Below are positions 1 through 11,800 of a stretch of DNA of 64,000 bases, one piece after another. Numbering within the stretch: position 1 is the stretch's first letter; each line of letters starts with the position of its first letter. Origin of the DNA: Areca catechu (Eukaryota; Streptophyta; Magnoliopsida; Arecales; Arecaceae); assembly GCA_021397845.1 (NCBI GenBank), contig CM038044.1, forward strand, positions 81,415,942-81,479,941, read 5' to 3'. The notes under the pieces are model-generated. The model made no database searches and had not been told where the DNA came from. It saw only the letters and a program-made list of their open reading frames with translations. The translations under genes and the position numbers were made by a program.

Positions 1-1
1 T

Positions 2-1545
2 TTTGTTTCTCAAATAGAGCCTAAGTCAATTGAAGAAGCTGAAAAAGATTGTAACTGGATTAATGCCATGCAAGATGAACTAAATCAATTTAAAAGAAAT
101 AACGTTTGGACTTTAACTGAAAGACCCCCTAATGTTTCTGTAATTGGCACAAAATGGGCTTTTAAAAATAAACTTGATGAACATGGTATTGTAACTAGAA
201 ACAAAGTTAGACTTGTTGCTAAAGGCTACAACCAGGAAGAAGGGATTGACTTTGATGAATCTTTGCTCCTATTACTAGGCTGGAAGCAATTAGACTTTTA
301 CTTGCTTTTGCTTGTTTTATGGATTTCAAGTTATTTCAAATGGATGTTAAAAGTGCCTTTTTAAATGGATTTATTGAAGAGGAAGTTTATGTTGAACAAC
401 CTCCTGGTTTTGAAAATCATGAATTTCCTGACCATGTTTTTAAATTGCATAAAGCATTGTATGGTTTAAAGCAAGCTCCTAGAGCTTGGTATGATAGATT
501 AAGTTCATTTTTGATGAAGAATGATTTTTCTAGAGGTAATGTAGATAATACATTATTTTTGAAAAAGAAAAATGATGATCTCTTAGTAGTACAAATCTAT
601 GTAAATGATATTATTTTTGGTGCTACTAACGAATGTCTTTGTCAAGAGTTTGCAAAGTTAATGCATAGTGAGTTCGAGATGAGCATGATGGGAGAACTCA
701 ACTTCTTCCTCGGACTCCAAATTATGCAAACCAAAGAGGGGATCTTCATCAACCAAGCCAAGTACACAAGGAAAATATTGAAAAAGTTTGGGATGGAGAC
801 TACCAAACCAATAGGTACCCCTATGAGCTCTTCATGTAAATTAGACAAAGATGAATGTGGTAAATCAGTAGACCAAAAATTATATAGAGGCATAATTGGT
901 TCATTGCTATATCTAACTGCCAGTAGACCAGATATAATGTTTAGTGTTTGTATGTGTGCACGTTTTCAGTCTGCTCCTAAAGAATCACATCTCTTAGCTG
1001 TAAAACGTATATTTAGATACTTATCTGGGTCAATTGAAATTGGTCTTTGGTACTCTAGAGAGTCATCATATGAATTGATTACTTATTCTGATGCTGATTT
1101 TGCTGGGTGTAAACTTGATCGTAAAAGTACTAGTGGAACTTGTCAATTCCTAGGAGTTAATTTGATTTCATGGAGCAGCAAGAAACAGAATTCGGTTGCT
1201 CTATCTACGGCGGAAGCCAAATATATAGCAGCTGGAAGCTGTTGTGCTCAGATTCTATGGATCAAACAACAACTCGAGGACTTTGGCATCAAACTAACTA
1301 AGACACCCATAAGATGTGATAATACTAGTGCAATCAATTTAACGAAAATTCCTGTACAACATTCAAGAAGCAAACATATTGAAATAAGACATCACTTCAT
1401 AAGAGATCACGTTCAAAACTCTAATGTGTTGTTAGAATTTATTTGTACTGATTATCAATTGGCTGATATATTCACAAAACCATTGAATGAAGATAGATTT
1501 TGCATGATCAGAAGAGAATTGGGAGTCATTGACCCTTTTGCTTGA
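2..1545 (+). pseudogene. copia pol fragment: reverse transcriptase and RNase H, frameshifted
   Basis: The translation shows the start of copia reverse transcriptase (TKWAFKNK, VRLVAKGYNQ), then MDVKSAFLNG, YGLKQAPRAWYDRL, RNase H landmarks (SDADFAGC, STSGTCQFLG, ALSTAEAKYIA) and the C-terminal HIEIRHHFIRDHV and LADIFTKPL motifs. Integrase is missing because it lies left of the window. Two lesions are visible. A one-base loss near 261-264 shifts the frame from that of the first 260 bases to that of 319-1545. The catalytic Y-V-D-D box at 598-609 reads Y-V-N-D because the codon at 604-606 is AAT. The stop at 1543-1545 is the normal pol end for this lineage. Confidence 0.9.
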
Positions 1546-1682
1546 AACTTTTCAATTTCCTTCAAAATTCCTCAAAAATGATTTATAAATTCTCAAATAT
1601 ATTTAAAGCTTCTCTAAGAATTCATTCTAAATTTTATCAATTTTTTTTAAATTTTACCAAATTTTATTTTAACTAGTTTATT

Positions 1683-1770
1683 TTCGGAGGTTGACACTTA
1701 AAATTTCGGAGGTCGACACTTGGGGTCGACCCCTGAAATTTTTGAGAGGTCGACACTTGGTCGGAAAACC
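1683..1770 (+). repeat. GGTCGAC motif cluster between pol and env-like gene
   Basis: Three copies of GAGGTCGACACTT-like or GGGGTCGACC-like motifs plus one degenerate copy (GAGGTTGACACTT) lie in under 90 bases. The same motif is repeated about ten times in the LTR of this element (4850-5130). Confidence 0.7.
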
Positions 1771-2224
1771 TGCTTTTAAAACCAGTCCGCAAGCCCTTTT
1801 TTCCTCCATTTCTTTTCTTTATCTTCTTCGTGTGGTCCCCCTCCAACGTTCCTAAGCTCTGAATAGTGGATTTCCAACCCTCTCCCTCCTCTTTTTGGAT
1901 AATCTTCTCCTCCCCTCATGGTTTCTCTTGGACCGAACCGGTTTTTACTATGTTCCTCGTTTTTGGGCAACCATAGCTTTTTGCCTCTATTTACCCTCAA
2001 TTATCGGTTGATATTCGATTGAAAACACTCATTTCTTCCCTCCATTTCGTGCATTTCCTCTATTTGCTCTCTTTTTTTCCAATTTCTCAAACCCTCACTT
2101 ACCTTTTCACGGTTCCGTCATTTGCTCAACCGTGAATTCCTTTTCTCCTCTCCAAATTCTTGGTTCTTCTTTTTCTTAGCACTGCATTATCCTACTTCTC
2201 CCTAAATTACCCTCTTCCATTCAT

Positions 2225-3978
2225 ATGGGTCCAAGGAAGCAGTTGGCTGCAAGGAATAGGAAAATGGAACAAGGCCAAGGTAGTATTGAGCGACGAAGAA
2301 AGGCCAGACATGAGCGTGAGCCATCCCCAGAGGAACCTGCACCAGTGCCAGCCAGCTTAGTACAGAAGAGCATTGCGAGCGGGAGACGTGTGGATATACC
2401 CTTCTGGGATCAGCATCACTTTTTTATAGGAGATGTACTGAGAGATGCAGGTCTGGTTCACTTCTACACGATGACTGAGAGATTCTACCCAGACCTCATC
2501 AGGGAGTTCTATGCATCCATGGCCACTGATGGCATTGGATGGTCTGCTACTGTTCGTGGGATCGAGATTCCAGTGACACCGGAGGTCATCAGTCGTGTTT
2601 GGAGGATTCCACTTCATGGCATAGCCGCCACTACTATCAGCGACCGAGAGCGCGCCTTCAGATGTATCTTAGAGCGCGAGGATGTTAGCGGCATTTCCAT
2701 AATAGCCGCTAACCAGCTATCATTGGAGATGAGAGTGCTGCATCATATCATCGCCCGCATCTTAATTCCAAAGAGCGGGAGGTTCGACTTTATTATTGAG
2801 CGTGAGCTAGTGTTGATGGTGTCCCTGAGACAGCGGACCATCAACCTTCCCAGGATCATGCTTCAGCAGATAGGAGAGGCAGCATCTCATAGGAGACTAG
2901 TTCAGCCATATGGCATGGGGCTGACACAGTTATTCAGGGAGTATGGAGTATCATTTGATGGTATACCCTTCAGTCAGCTGCAGCATACTGACACATACGG
3001 AGAGAAATCCCTGCATAGGATGGGATTTCGACTGATTGGTGATCGTTGGGTGCGACGGGAGTCTGGCTAGGAGCCAGATGAGGAGGAGGAGATTCGAGCA
3101 GCTGAGACAGGGCCTTCAGAGCCTACTGATCATAGTACACCTCCTTGTCCAGCACCAGAGTCAGAGACTGCGGAGCCTGAGCCATTCACGCCACCACCCT
3201 CATCAGCTCCAGCACCTTCTGCTACTGCTACACCACAGAGGACTACAGCGAGCACATCGGACTTTGAGCAGAGAGTGACTGATCACATTTCAGAGGTCCA
3301 GACAGAGATTGCTGGTGTACGACAGGAGCTACATGGTCTGCGGATCCACACAGACATGCGCATTGGAGCTCTCTCAGCTACTGTCGATGTAGGATTCCGA
3401 CAGATCCTCAATTTACTGAGATTGGCATGCCACCAGGGATTATAGATCCGATAGTGCCTCCTCCACATTCTGATGATGATGATGACTCCAGTGGCTACAG
3501 TGACAGTGATGGAGATCAGCCTGGAGCAGGTAGCTTTGATGTTCCACCTGCTGATTCGATTCCAGAGATTCCCCCTTCTGCTGATCCTCCTTCTACTGAT
3601 CTTCCTAGTACTGATCCTCCAGCTACAGATGTGCCAGTAGATACTGAGATTACTGAGTCACTCTTTGAGTCTATTACAGGCATTCTAGATGATAGAGATG
3701 AGCATATAGAGACTAATATTGATGATCCCACTGCTTATGAGCTTGTCAGCAGGCACACTCCAGCTCAGTCTACTCAGCATACTGATCCACCTACTCCTAC
3801 TGCTACTACTTCTGTTAGGACACCTTCGGAGTCTTTTCCACGGACCTATAGATCTCGTAGGACTACCCCTATGTCTGGTCCCTCTCTGAGGACTCGGAGT
3901 CTCACTCATAGGACTCCAAAATCCTCATCTAGGATCTCGGCTCCTATCTCTTTTGATGTACCTTCTGATGAGGAGTAG
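2225..3978 (+). pseudogene. env-like gene of SIRE-type copia element, with stop and frameshift
   Basis: This is the extra gene that SIRE/Maximus elements carry after pol. The N-terminal part (2225-3067) is a basic, Pro/Glu-rich head followed by a globular domain of the putative plant transposon protein type (motifs such as FYPDLIREFYASM and PVTPEVISRVWRIP). A TAG stop at 3068-3070 interrupts it, but the same frame stays open to about 3440. That stretch encodes a Pro/Thr-rich region and a short coiled-coil-like part (DFEQRVTDHISEVQTEIAG). A frameshift near 3425-3445 then moves to the frame of 3427-3978, which encodes an acidic, Ser/Pro/Thr-rich tail. The function of this product is unknown; 'env-like' refers to position only, and I see no clear signal peptide or membrane span. 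Confidence 0.7.
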
Positions 3979-4548
3979 CCTCATAGATTTGCTTGATATA
4001 TGATGTTTACTGAGGTACTAGTTTGCTTTGTATGTTCTGATGTATCAGTGTTTTGTGCTTACTATGTAAGCAATTTTGTAACTAAATATATTCATTCATA
4101 TATTTATCTACATTGTGGTATTTTACTGTATGATGCCAGCTCTTAGCATTTATCTTTTTAAACCCTCAAGTTAGAATGTCTTTGCTATATCGAATGCACA
4201 AATTGAGGGGGAGCATGTATTTTATGCAACTAAGTACTTCATTGCAATGGAACATAATTTTCTTTAGTATATCTTTTACTACAAAGAATGCACTTTTTGA
4301 TTCTTGACAAAAAGGGGGAGTATAGTAAGGTATATATATTTCTTATGACTCTTTCATAGAGTAGAGTAAAGCTTATATGGTTCTTAACTTTTTGACTCAT
4401 GAGAATTTTTCACAAAAAAGGGAGAGTAGATGAAAAGTAAATTTTTATGATATACTCATATATGTGAGGTTTCTTTGAAAATTTTTTAATGCTATATTTT
4501 GCTTTTAGACTTAATTGCATATATACTCAAAGTTTTGTCATCATCAAA

Positions 4549-4559
4549 AAGGGGGAGAT
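4549..4559 (+). other. polypurine tract of the copia element
   Basis: AAAAAGGGGGAGAT lies directly before the LTR start TGTTGG, the normal place and sequence for plus-strand priming in SIRE-type copia elements. Similar AAAAGGGGGAG tracts recur upstream (about 4206-4215 and 4309-4320), also typical of this lineage. Confidence 0.75.
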
Positions 4560-5979
4560 TGTTGGCTTTGGCTCCTTAGTTTTGATGATTAACAAAAGGT
4601 TGAGTATATGTTTGGACTAATGTTTCATTTCAAGATAAAGTTTCAGGCCTTAGGTTATTCAAAAAGAGTATCAAGAGTACAATGATGAAACCAAGCTTGC
4701 TTGATTTGGGAAAGAGCTCTTCTACCTTAAACAAGATCAATTTTCTCATATTGGACCTTCATATTAAAAAGTAATTGACAAAAGAAACAAAGGCCTAGAG
4801 AAACTCAAGCATGGCACGCACCTCTCCAGAGTTTCAAAAAATTTCAGACCAGAGGTCGACCTCCAGAGGTCGACACCTTGCCAAAGGTCGACCACCAGAG
4901 GTCGACTCATGAAGAAAAGAAAAGTTCAGCAAGGCCGGCATGGCAAAATTTCAATAGCACGCTTCAAAGGTCACCACCTGAGGTCGACACCTGTCCAGAG
5001 GTCGACACCAGAGGTCGACTCATCGCCTGAGAATTCAAACTGGGTAGAACTATGGTTTTCTGGATTTTTGCCCAAAATAAACTGGAGGTCGACACTTGAC
5101 CCAGAGGTCGACTCATGAGGTCGACTCATGGCATAATGGCTAGTTTTTCTGAACTTTTGATTTGATTTCTAACGGCCATAAACGGCCATATTTTTTATTC
5201 TAATGGTCTTGTGGAGTTGTTTCAGCTTGAATGAAGTATTTAACCTCCACCTAACTTCAAAAAAGTGAAGGAGACAAAGTGAAAAAGAAGAGAGTAAAAG
5301 TACAAAGCTTTCAATCAATCATAAGTCAAAAAGAGAGAAAATCCAAGAGATTCCTTAGCCAAAAGCTTTCCATTTTTGAGGAATCCAGCTTTCAAGTCTT
5401 TGGGAAGTCCAAGATTCCAAGAGGAAGACTTGAAGAGTCTCCAACAAGAGCTACATCAAATTGTTTTTTGCTCAAAAAGAAGTTTGTCTTGTTTTTATTC
5501 ATTGTATTCATACTTTATTTGTGCTAGCCTAGTTTCAAGGGAATTTGAAACTAGTGTGAGGTTTGTTGGTGAGCCAATTGATAAAACCAACTAGGGTTGC
5601 TTGTAAGCCCGAAGCCAAAACAAGTGTGTAAGGTTTATTGGTGAGCCTAGGTAACAAAACCAACTTAGGTTTTGACTTGTGAGCCTTGTAAAACAAGTCG
5701 GCTGTAATCTAGAGAAGATTATAGTGGAAATTCCCAAGTGGAGCTTAGGGAGTGGATGTAGGTGCTAGGTGCACCGAACCACTATACGTTTTGTGTGTTT
5801 GCATTGCTTTACTCTCTATTGCTCTTTAATTGTTGTTATCTTTCATTGCTTCCGTTGCACAATTACTTGAGCACTATCACTCTTCATATTTGAAATTGAT
5901 AGCACATATATTGCTTTATTTTTAAAAATAAAAAAAGATCCAGTTCACCCCCCCTCTTGGGCACCATATCTGGGCAACA
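4560..5979 (+). repeat. 3' LTR of SIRE-type copia element (1420 bp)
   Basis: It begins TGTTG right after the polypurine tract and ends CAACA, a perfect 5-bp inverted terminal pair, with the pyrimidine-rich CACCCCCCCTCTTGGG near the 3' end usual for this lineage. Inside are about ten GGTCGAC motifs (4850-5130) and an imperfect direct repeat of roughly 75 bp (about 5555-5690) around GGTGAGCC and AAAACCAACT. Flanking bases after it are ATAAC; the matching target duplication would be outside the window. Confidence 0.8.
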
Positions 5980-6419
5980 ATAACTCCACAATCCATCAAT
6001 GATCCGGATCATTGTGTAGATTTCAGTATCATTGTGTAGATCTATTCTAGATCTACCACATACTCTAAAATCATTGCCAACAAATAAATTTTAACAGCAT
6101 TTTTTCTTAATTTTCTAATTTGTACGGATTTTAATAAAATTTAACGCAACGAAAGACGAAAATACGGAAAAAGAAAGGCATACGGACCTTGATTCTACCT
6201 ACCCATTCGATTTTTGCAGGTTGAATTGGGTTGAAATTGCCCCTGCGAATTTTTTTTTGGTTTTCCTTTCACCGTGCGCTGCTGCAGAGAACACAGAGAG
6301 CTCGTAAGAGCTCTTTGTGTGCCTTTCCTTATAATTAAGGAAATGCACCTTCCCCCCTTGGACAAAATGTTACATGGCTATAGTGTAGCCATATGACACC
6401 AAAAAAAAAATTGCCCCCA
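5980..6419. other. intergenic DNA, no gene seen
   Basis: A/T-rich single-copy-looking DNA between the copia LTR and the GGTTCGG-rich piece. I recognise no coding region or repeat. Confidence 0.5.
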
Positions 6420-6605
6420 TCCTCTTCACAAACCGAACCGAGCCGAACCAGCCGGTTCGGGCCCGTTTCAACCGGTTCGGGTCCAGTTCGCACCGGTTCG
6501 AGCCCGATTCAGTGCGGTAAGGTTTTTTTTTTTGATTTTTAAAGCGGCTATGCCATTTTTTAAAGCCGAACGATGCCGGCCGGTTCGGCACAGTTCAGTG
6601 AACCC
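6420..6605 (-). repeat. GGTTCGG-rich repeat related to the GGTACGG MITE family
   Basis: Dense alternation of GGTTCGG and CCGAACC motifs ends in ACCCTG at 6605, which on the minus strand reads CAGGGTTC, matching the CARGGWT ends of the MITEs at 32101, 41907 and 45861. The other end and a target duplication could not be placed. Confidence 0.45.
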
Positions 6606-6616
6606 TGGCACAACTT

Positions 6617-7522
6617 GATTATGCCATGCAAGTCCTACTTTTCAATGTGCATTCAATACTGTAGTTTTATCTTTTCTTAAAAATTTTGAATGATAAAAAT
6701 ATCCCTCATATAAAAAAATTGATACCCATTGACTTGGATTATGATATCTAGTAATCAGCTTATAACATTCCCATATTCACAAGATATTATAGGATCGAGA
6801 GGTGTTTTAATCATTGAAAAAATTCAAAAATCTACAATAATAAAAATATCTCTAGCCTTATGATATCCCATGAACATAATTATAAATATCCTGTTCATAA
6901 AGAGATGTCATTCAGAAAGAATATTTTCATCATTTAAACATGCATTTAATGTCTCAAGTTTACTTTTTATTAAAAATTTTAAATAACAAAAATATCCTTC
7001 TCTTATGATATCCATTTATGAACAGAGTACAATAATCCTTTTCACAAAATATCATAAAACAGAGAATATTTTTATTTTAATAACAAAAATATCCTCGACC
7101 TTATTATATTCTATGAACAATATTATGACATCCTATTCACAAATAAGTATCATAAAAAAAAATATTTTCATTATTCAAATATATATTTAATATCTATAAT
7201 TTATTTTTTATTGAAAATTTTGAATGACATAAATATCCTTCATAACATCCATTTATGAGCATTGTATAATGTCATAAAATCAAAGATAATTTTATCATAG
7301 AAAAATTTTTAAATATTTTTTAATAATAAAAATATCCTCAGACTTTATAATATCATATGAATATAGAAATATCATAAACCAACCGCTCGGTATTATAATC
7401 CAAGCCACCATATATCATAATTTTTTTATAAAAAATGAACGTTTTCATCGTTCAAAACTTTTAACAAAAAATATAAAACTATATGAATTAAATGTGCATT
7501 GAGAAATAAGACTTGCATAATC
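6617..7522. mobile_element. MITE-like element with long (~75 bp) terminal inverted repeats
   Basis: The left end (GATTATG, then GCAAGTCCTACTTTTCAATG) pairs with the right end read in reverse (GATTATGCAAGTCTTATTTC), and the similarity runs inward for about 75 bases through AGTTTTAT. The interior is very A/T-rich and holds three decayed repeats of about 250 bp, each with AAATATCC followed by a CCATTTATGA-like string. No coding capacity. A target duplication was not found. Confidence 0.5.
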
Positions 7523-8190
7523 TAATAATATTTCACAGTATATTTTTCCTACACCACCTGTGGTTGATAAAGAGAATTACTCTTTTAGATTAATAATCTT
7601 TCTATGAGGTGATATCTTTAGGTAAAATTGTAACCTTAACATCAGCTTTTTACCTCAAAATGGTTGAGAGAAATTGTTATAACACTAAAGAATCATTTAG
7701 CCGGGTAGAACATATTTATTGCTTTTTGTACTATCAATCCTTCAAAGAAATAATAAAACCAAAGTTTGGGGGCTATATTTCTGAATTAATGAAACAGAAA
7801 CTGGAATACTGTCATTCAACAAAACTTAACTACGTAATTGATATCAATGTGTTTATATTTGATTCTGAGTCATGTCCATTCAAAACAGACGGTAAAAAAT
7901 GTTAGCATCTCACAAATATTCATAGCAATACCTGTACGTACCAAATAAAATACAGTATTATCTTATCCAATATGTTTTCATCTTTGTTAAAAATTGTATA
8001 AAGATAAAAACCAGAAGAAATAGAGAGGTTAGCATGACGGTCTGATTTGCTACTCAAAACATGATATAGCATGATTTGTTCCCAAATGAAAGGCTTCATG
8101 TCGGTCATGCGTATTCAAGTAGCTTTTCACGGCAAAGAAGCATGAGAGATTATCAAATTATAATGTCATCGATCACCACACAATGACCAA
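7523..8190. other. 3' flank of the WD40 gene, no gene recognised
   Basis: A/T-rich. It contains a 98-codon plus-strand open frame at 7609-7905 with no family resemblance I can name; I treat it as chance. The WD40 transcript probably ends somewhere between here and 8450. Confidence 0.4.
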
Positions 8191-8452
8191 GAGATGAAAA
8201 CAAACGTAACAAACTTCTTGCCATGCAACAAAATCGTTCCCCAGAAGCAGATTCCACTGAATACAAAGCTCTGTAAGTCTTTGCCCTGTACAGATATCTG
8301 GAGGAGATCTCACACTTTTGGGCATTATTCGACTGAAAGAGCCCTAATGGTTACCAACGAAGGCTATAGTACCAAAGATGAACACATGTTGCCACTAGCA
8401 AAATAATCACGAGCTCTATCACAGTTGAATTTGCCTTGAGCTAATGACACAG
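8191..8452 (-). other. probable 3' UTR of the WD40 gene
   Basis: This directly follows the stop codon (8453-8455, minus strand) and has the T-rich, low-coding character of a plant 3' UTR. I see no perfect AATAAA on the minus strand here, so the cleavage site is not fixed. Confidence 0.4.
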
Positions 8453-8866
8453 TCACACATATGAGTCGAGATAACTGTACATATGCCTCCTGCTATAGTG
8501 AAGCAAGCTGGCATAGACCCGGTCCCATACTCCTATATAGAGAGACTCATCATCCGGGCTCAAAGAAACACCTGATATCTCCCCAAAAAAGTCGAGCTCT
8601 TGCCGCATCTTGTAGTAAGCCCCAGTGCTATAGATGTGAACGAAGTCAGCAGGCTCTGCAAGCAACAGGAACTGCCCATCGGAGGAGTAACGGATAGATC
8701 GAATTGCACCCAAATTGCCCTTTAAGACTGTTACCGAAGATGAAAGGTTCCTTATGTCCCAAACACGGCAAGTCTTATCCTGATTCCCAGTGGTAAATGT
8801 CTGGCCATCTGGATGCCATGCTGAAGCAAATGAATAATCTAAATGGCCTACTAATGAGAACAAGAC
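8453..8866 (-). CDS. WD40 gene last exon (exon 10)
   Basis: Acceptor ATGCAG, 137 codons and TGA. It encodes the last three blades: GHLDYSFASAWHPDG with CRVWDI, GNLGAIRSIRYSSDG, and GEISGVSLSPDDESLYIGVWD. The tail ends YLDSYV. Confidence 0.93.
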   Translation of the reverse strand, partial: VLFSLVGHLDYSFASAWHPDGQTFTTGNQDKTCRVWDIRNLSSSVTVLKGNLGAIRSIRYSSDGQFLLLAEPADFVHIYSTGAYYKMRQELDFFGEISGVSLSPDDESLYIGVWDRVYASLLHYSRRHMYSYLDSYV

Positions 8867-11800
8867 CTGCATGTGATAGTTTGGCTTTGTTTGGTTATTC
8901 TATAACATTATTTCCACTATGCAACGGTGCATATTCAAAAAATTTGATTCGAGTTTACATAATGCAAGACTAGATTGCCAGATATAAATATTGGCAATGC
9001 TTAAATACCTTTCCATTTCGTGAATCAACAAGCGATCCATCACAGTCATCTCCCACAACCACAACAAGCTTCCCATCCGGGCTTATTGATGTGTGCTATC
9101 ATTAGCAATAACCAAAGGCAAAAATGTCAGATATGTCTATCAGAACAAAATTTTAGGCATAGCAAAGCCCTTTTAAGTTATTGATCAGCATGTATTTGTT
9201 TTAATTGCACCAAGGAACAAGGATTTCAATCCAAGTGCTAAAAGAACTCACGTTGACTGACCAAGGAAACTGGAACTGATTCAAGAGCTGAAATGTCTCG
9301 ACATCATAATCTCGTACACCACAATCATTATTGGAAGCCATGAAACGGATGCCACCACTACAAGAAGATTATCATATATCAAGTAAATTTTTCTCAAATA
9401 CCACCCTATAAGGAGTCAATTAAAGATTATGATACCTCAGATCTTTATATATGTCTATAGCATTTGTTATTGCATTATCATCAAATGTTGTCCTCGTACA
9501 GAAGCTAACTCCTTGCCGGTCCAATAGCTGTGTAATACAGTGAAGGAAAGCAAAATTATCCACATTCTTTTGGATTTTAACTATGCAGAAATCTATAAAA
9601 ATACATGCATACTCCATTTCCATGTGGTAATTTGCAAAATAATTTACAAAATACTTTTTTTTTTAATCTCAGCAAAATGCAACATGGAACATAGTAGCAT
9701 TGCACTTGCTCTATAATTTATTTAGGGACAATGAAAATCATTTCTGTGTTTTTTTTTCATGGTACAAAAAATCATAAGATAGTTTATTCTCATAATATGT
9801 ATTGCAATCGGCAGAATCATTAGATGTCAAGTAGACTGAATCATGTCATATCAATTTGAACCATGAATAGTAGCTTCACCGAGGAAATAAAATTGACAAA
9901 GTTTCACCGTACTAGTACATACTGCCCCAAGCCAGCCATACCATACCGCACTAATATCAAATAAAGATTTGGTTCAGGGAGCATATCAAGTCTAGGTATG
10001 CTGAACTGACCCTTATAATGGGTGTACAGACACTATACCAGCATGGTACCAATACAGAATCCAATACTGAGATAAGAGAATCTTGACTGACCCCATTCAT
10101 CATTTCTTTTCCATTTACTTTACCAGCATGACCAACCAACAATAGCTTCACTAAACTAATTAAAACTTCAAGAGTTGTCACGAATCACTTCTCAAAATAT
10201 AACATGTCATGTTATGAATGATGTATTTTCGCTGATAAAGAAAGACCATTTGTATAAGCAAGTTTTCTAGGAGACTGCAACCATCTATGATTCTTCTATA
10301 ATGATCTATGTAGGGTCATCTATAATAGTTTAGTCAACCTCAGATGTTTCACAATTTTGAAGTGATTTCAAGGTGTCAAGATATCCAAGAAACTATTATA
10401 TACCAATCAAAATAAGGTGCATATATATCTGATAAGTTTTTATTTTAAGAAAGAGCAGGCTAGGTCCACCCCCCAAACCTACTGACCACTAGGGACCTTG
10501 ACGGTCCAAATTTATTGTTTTTAGGAACGAGGTCTTTACTCCAAGAAAATCCCCAGACAGAGCTGAAACTCTTGACAGGTAACAACACTCAAGATTTGAA
10601 ATCCCCTCTTAGTTAGGGGAAGATGGTACCACTAAGTTACATGCTTAGTGACAAATTTGAAAGGTGAACCATTGTCAGGAATGATCCATCCCAAATCAAA
10701 TGCATCAAAACAATGCAGCATTCACAATCAACAAATGTTATGTAAGCAAATATCCAATTGTCTTGGCATTATCTTACTTTTACGAATTGTTTAGGTTGCC
10801 AATTTGTTGCTTAATAGTTGGTGTTGCAAAAAGTACATGTTTTCTCTTATTTGGTACCAACCAAAACTACTAGGTAATGCTTCCTCTTACCACTACTCAA
10901 GTCCTAAGGTTGCTCAGTGCTTCTTCCTTTATTTTAAGTTGTATTTTCTTTTCTGCAAAAAATTTGACAGTTTTCTTTCTTTTGTTCTCTCTTTGCAAAT
11001 TAATAACAGCAAAGGCTTCTGTTTATATGCTACATAAAGTCTCTTGAATCACTAAGACTGCCTTGTGAATTATACGTTATCTTCCTTCTTTATAAATAAG
11101 TCTCCACTCTTTCCTTCTCTGCAAATTCTAAGCAACTAAAATCTGTGTTTACTTGCGGAAACTCTATTAAAGACTTTGACTAAGGTTGGTCGTACAGCCC
11201 CAAACGGCCCAGCACAGGGCATACCGAATTGAATCGTCGAGGAACCAGGATGGTTTGCCATATTGGCTCAAAAAAAAAAGCCAAACCACTAAGGTCAACT
11301 TTTTGAGCCTTCTATGATTACTCGGCATCTTCCTCTCCCTATCCTTCTTCCTCACCTTTTTTCCTTTTTGATGCTGAAAATCAGTGAAAATTGAGAAAGG
11401 GAAGATTGTACCAAAATTTTATGATATATTGTGGATCTATAAATGATCTATGCAATTCCATCGAAACCATAATTTTTTGTTCTCTATTTTTTAAATTAAA
11501 AATATATTTTTAAATTTAAAACTAATTAAAAAATAAAATAATGATCAAAAAATCTGTAAAATTACTAAGATTGTACCAAAATTTTATGATATATTGTGGA
11601 TCTATAAATGATCTATGCAATTCCATCGAAACCATAATTTTTTGTTCTCTATTTTTTAAATTAAAAATATATTTTTAAATTTAAAACTAATTAAAAAATA
11701 AAATAATGATCAAAAAATCTGTAAAATTACTAGCATCTTTAGGGATCTGCATGCTACTATCTATCAAATTTGGTACCATTTATTTAAGTTTGCACACGGT

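Larger units (their letters stand above)
1..5979 (+). mobile_element. SIRE/Maximus-type Ty1/copia retrotransposon, 3' part
   Basis: This is the 3' portion of a large copia element; the 5' LTR, gag, protease and integrase lie left of the window. In order it holds reverse transcriptase and RNase H (2-1545), an A/T-rich spacer with GGTCGAC motifs, an env-like gene (2225-3978), a spacer with several short G-rich purine tracts, a polypurine tract (about 4549-4559) and a 3' LTR (4560-5979). A pol-then-env-like layout followed by a long LTR is the known signature of the SIRE/Maximus copia lineage. All coding parts carry disabling changes, so the copy is dead. It lies downstream of the 3' end of the WD40 gene. 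Confidence 0.85.

Noticed and set aside
7609..7905. 98-codon plus-strand frame in the 3' flank of the WD40 gene
   Set aside because: A/T-rich, no family resemblance, no splice or promoter context.
8461..8697. Plus-strand frame in the last WD40 exon
   Set aside because: It is antisense to a conserved exon whose protein sequence is clear.
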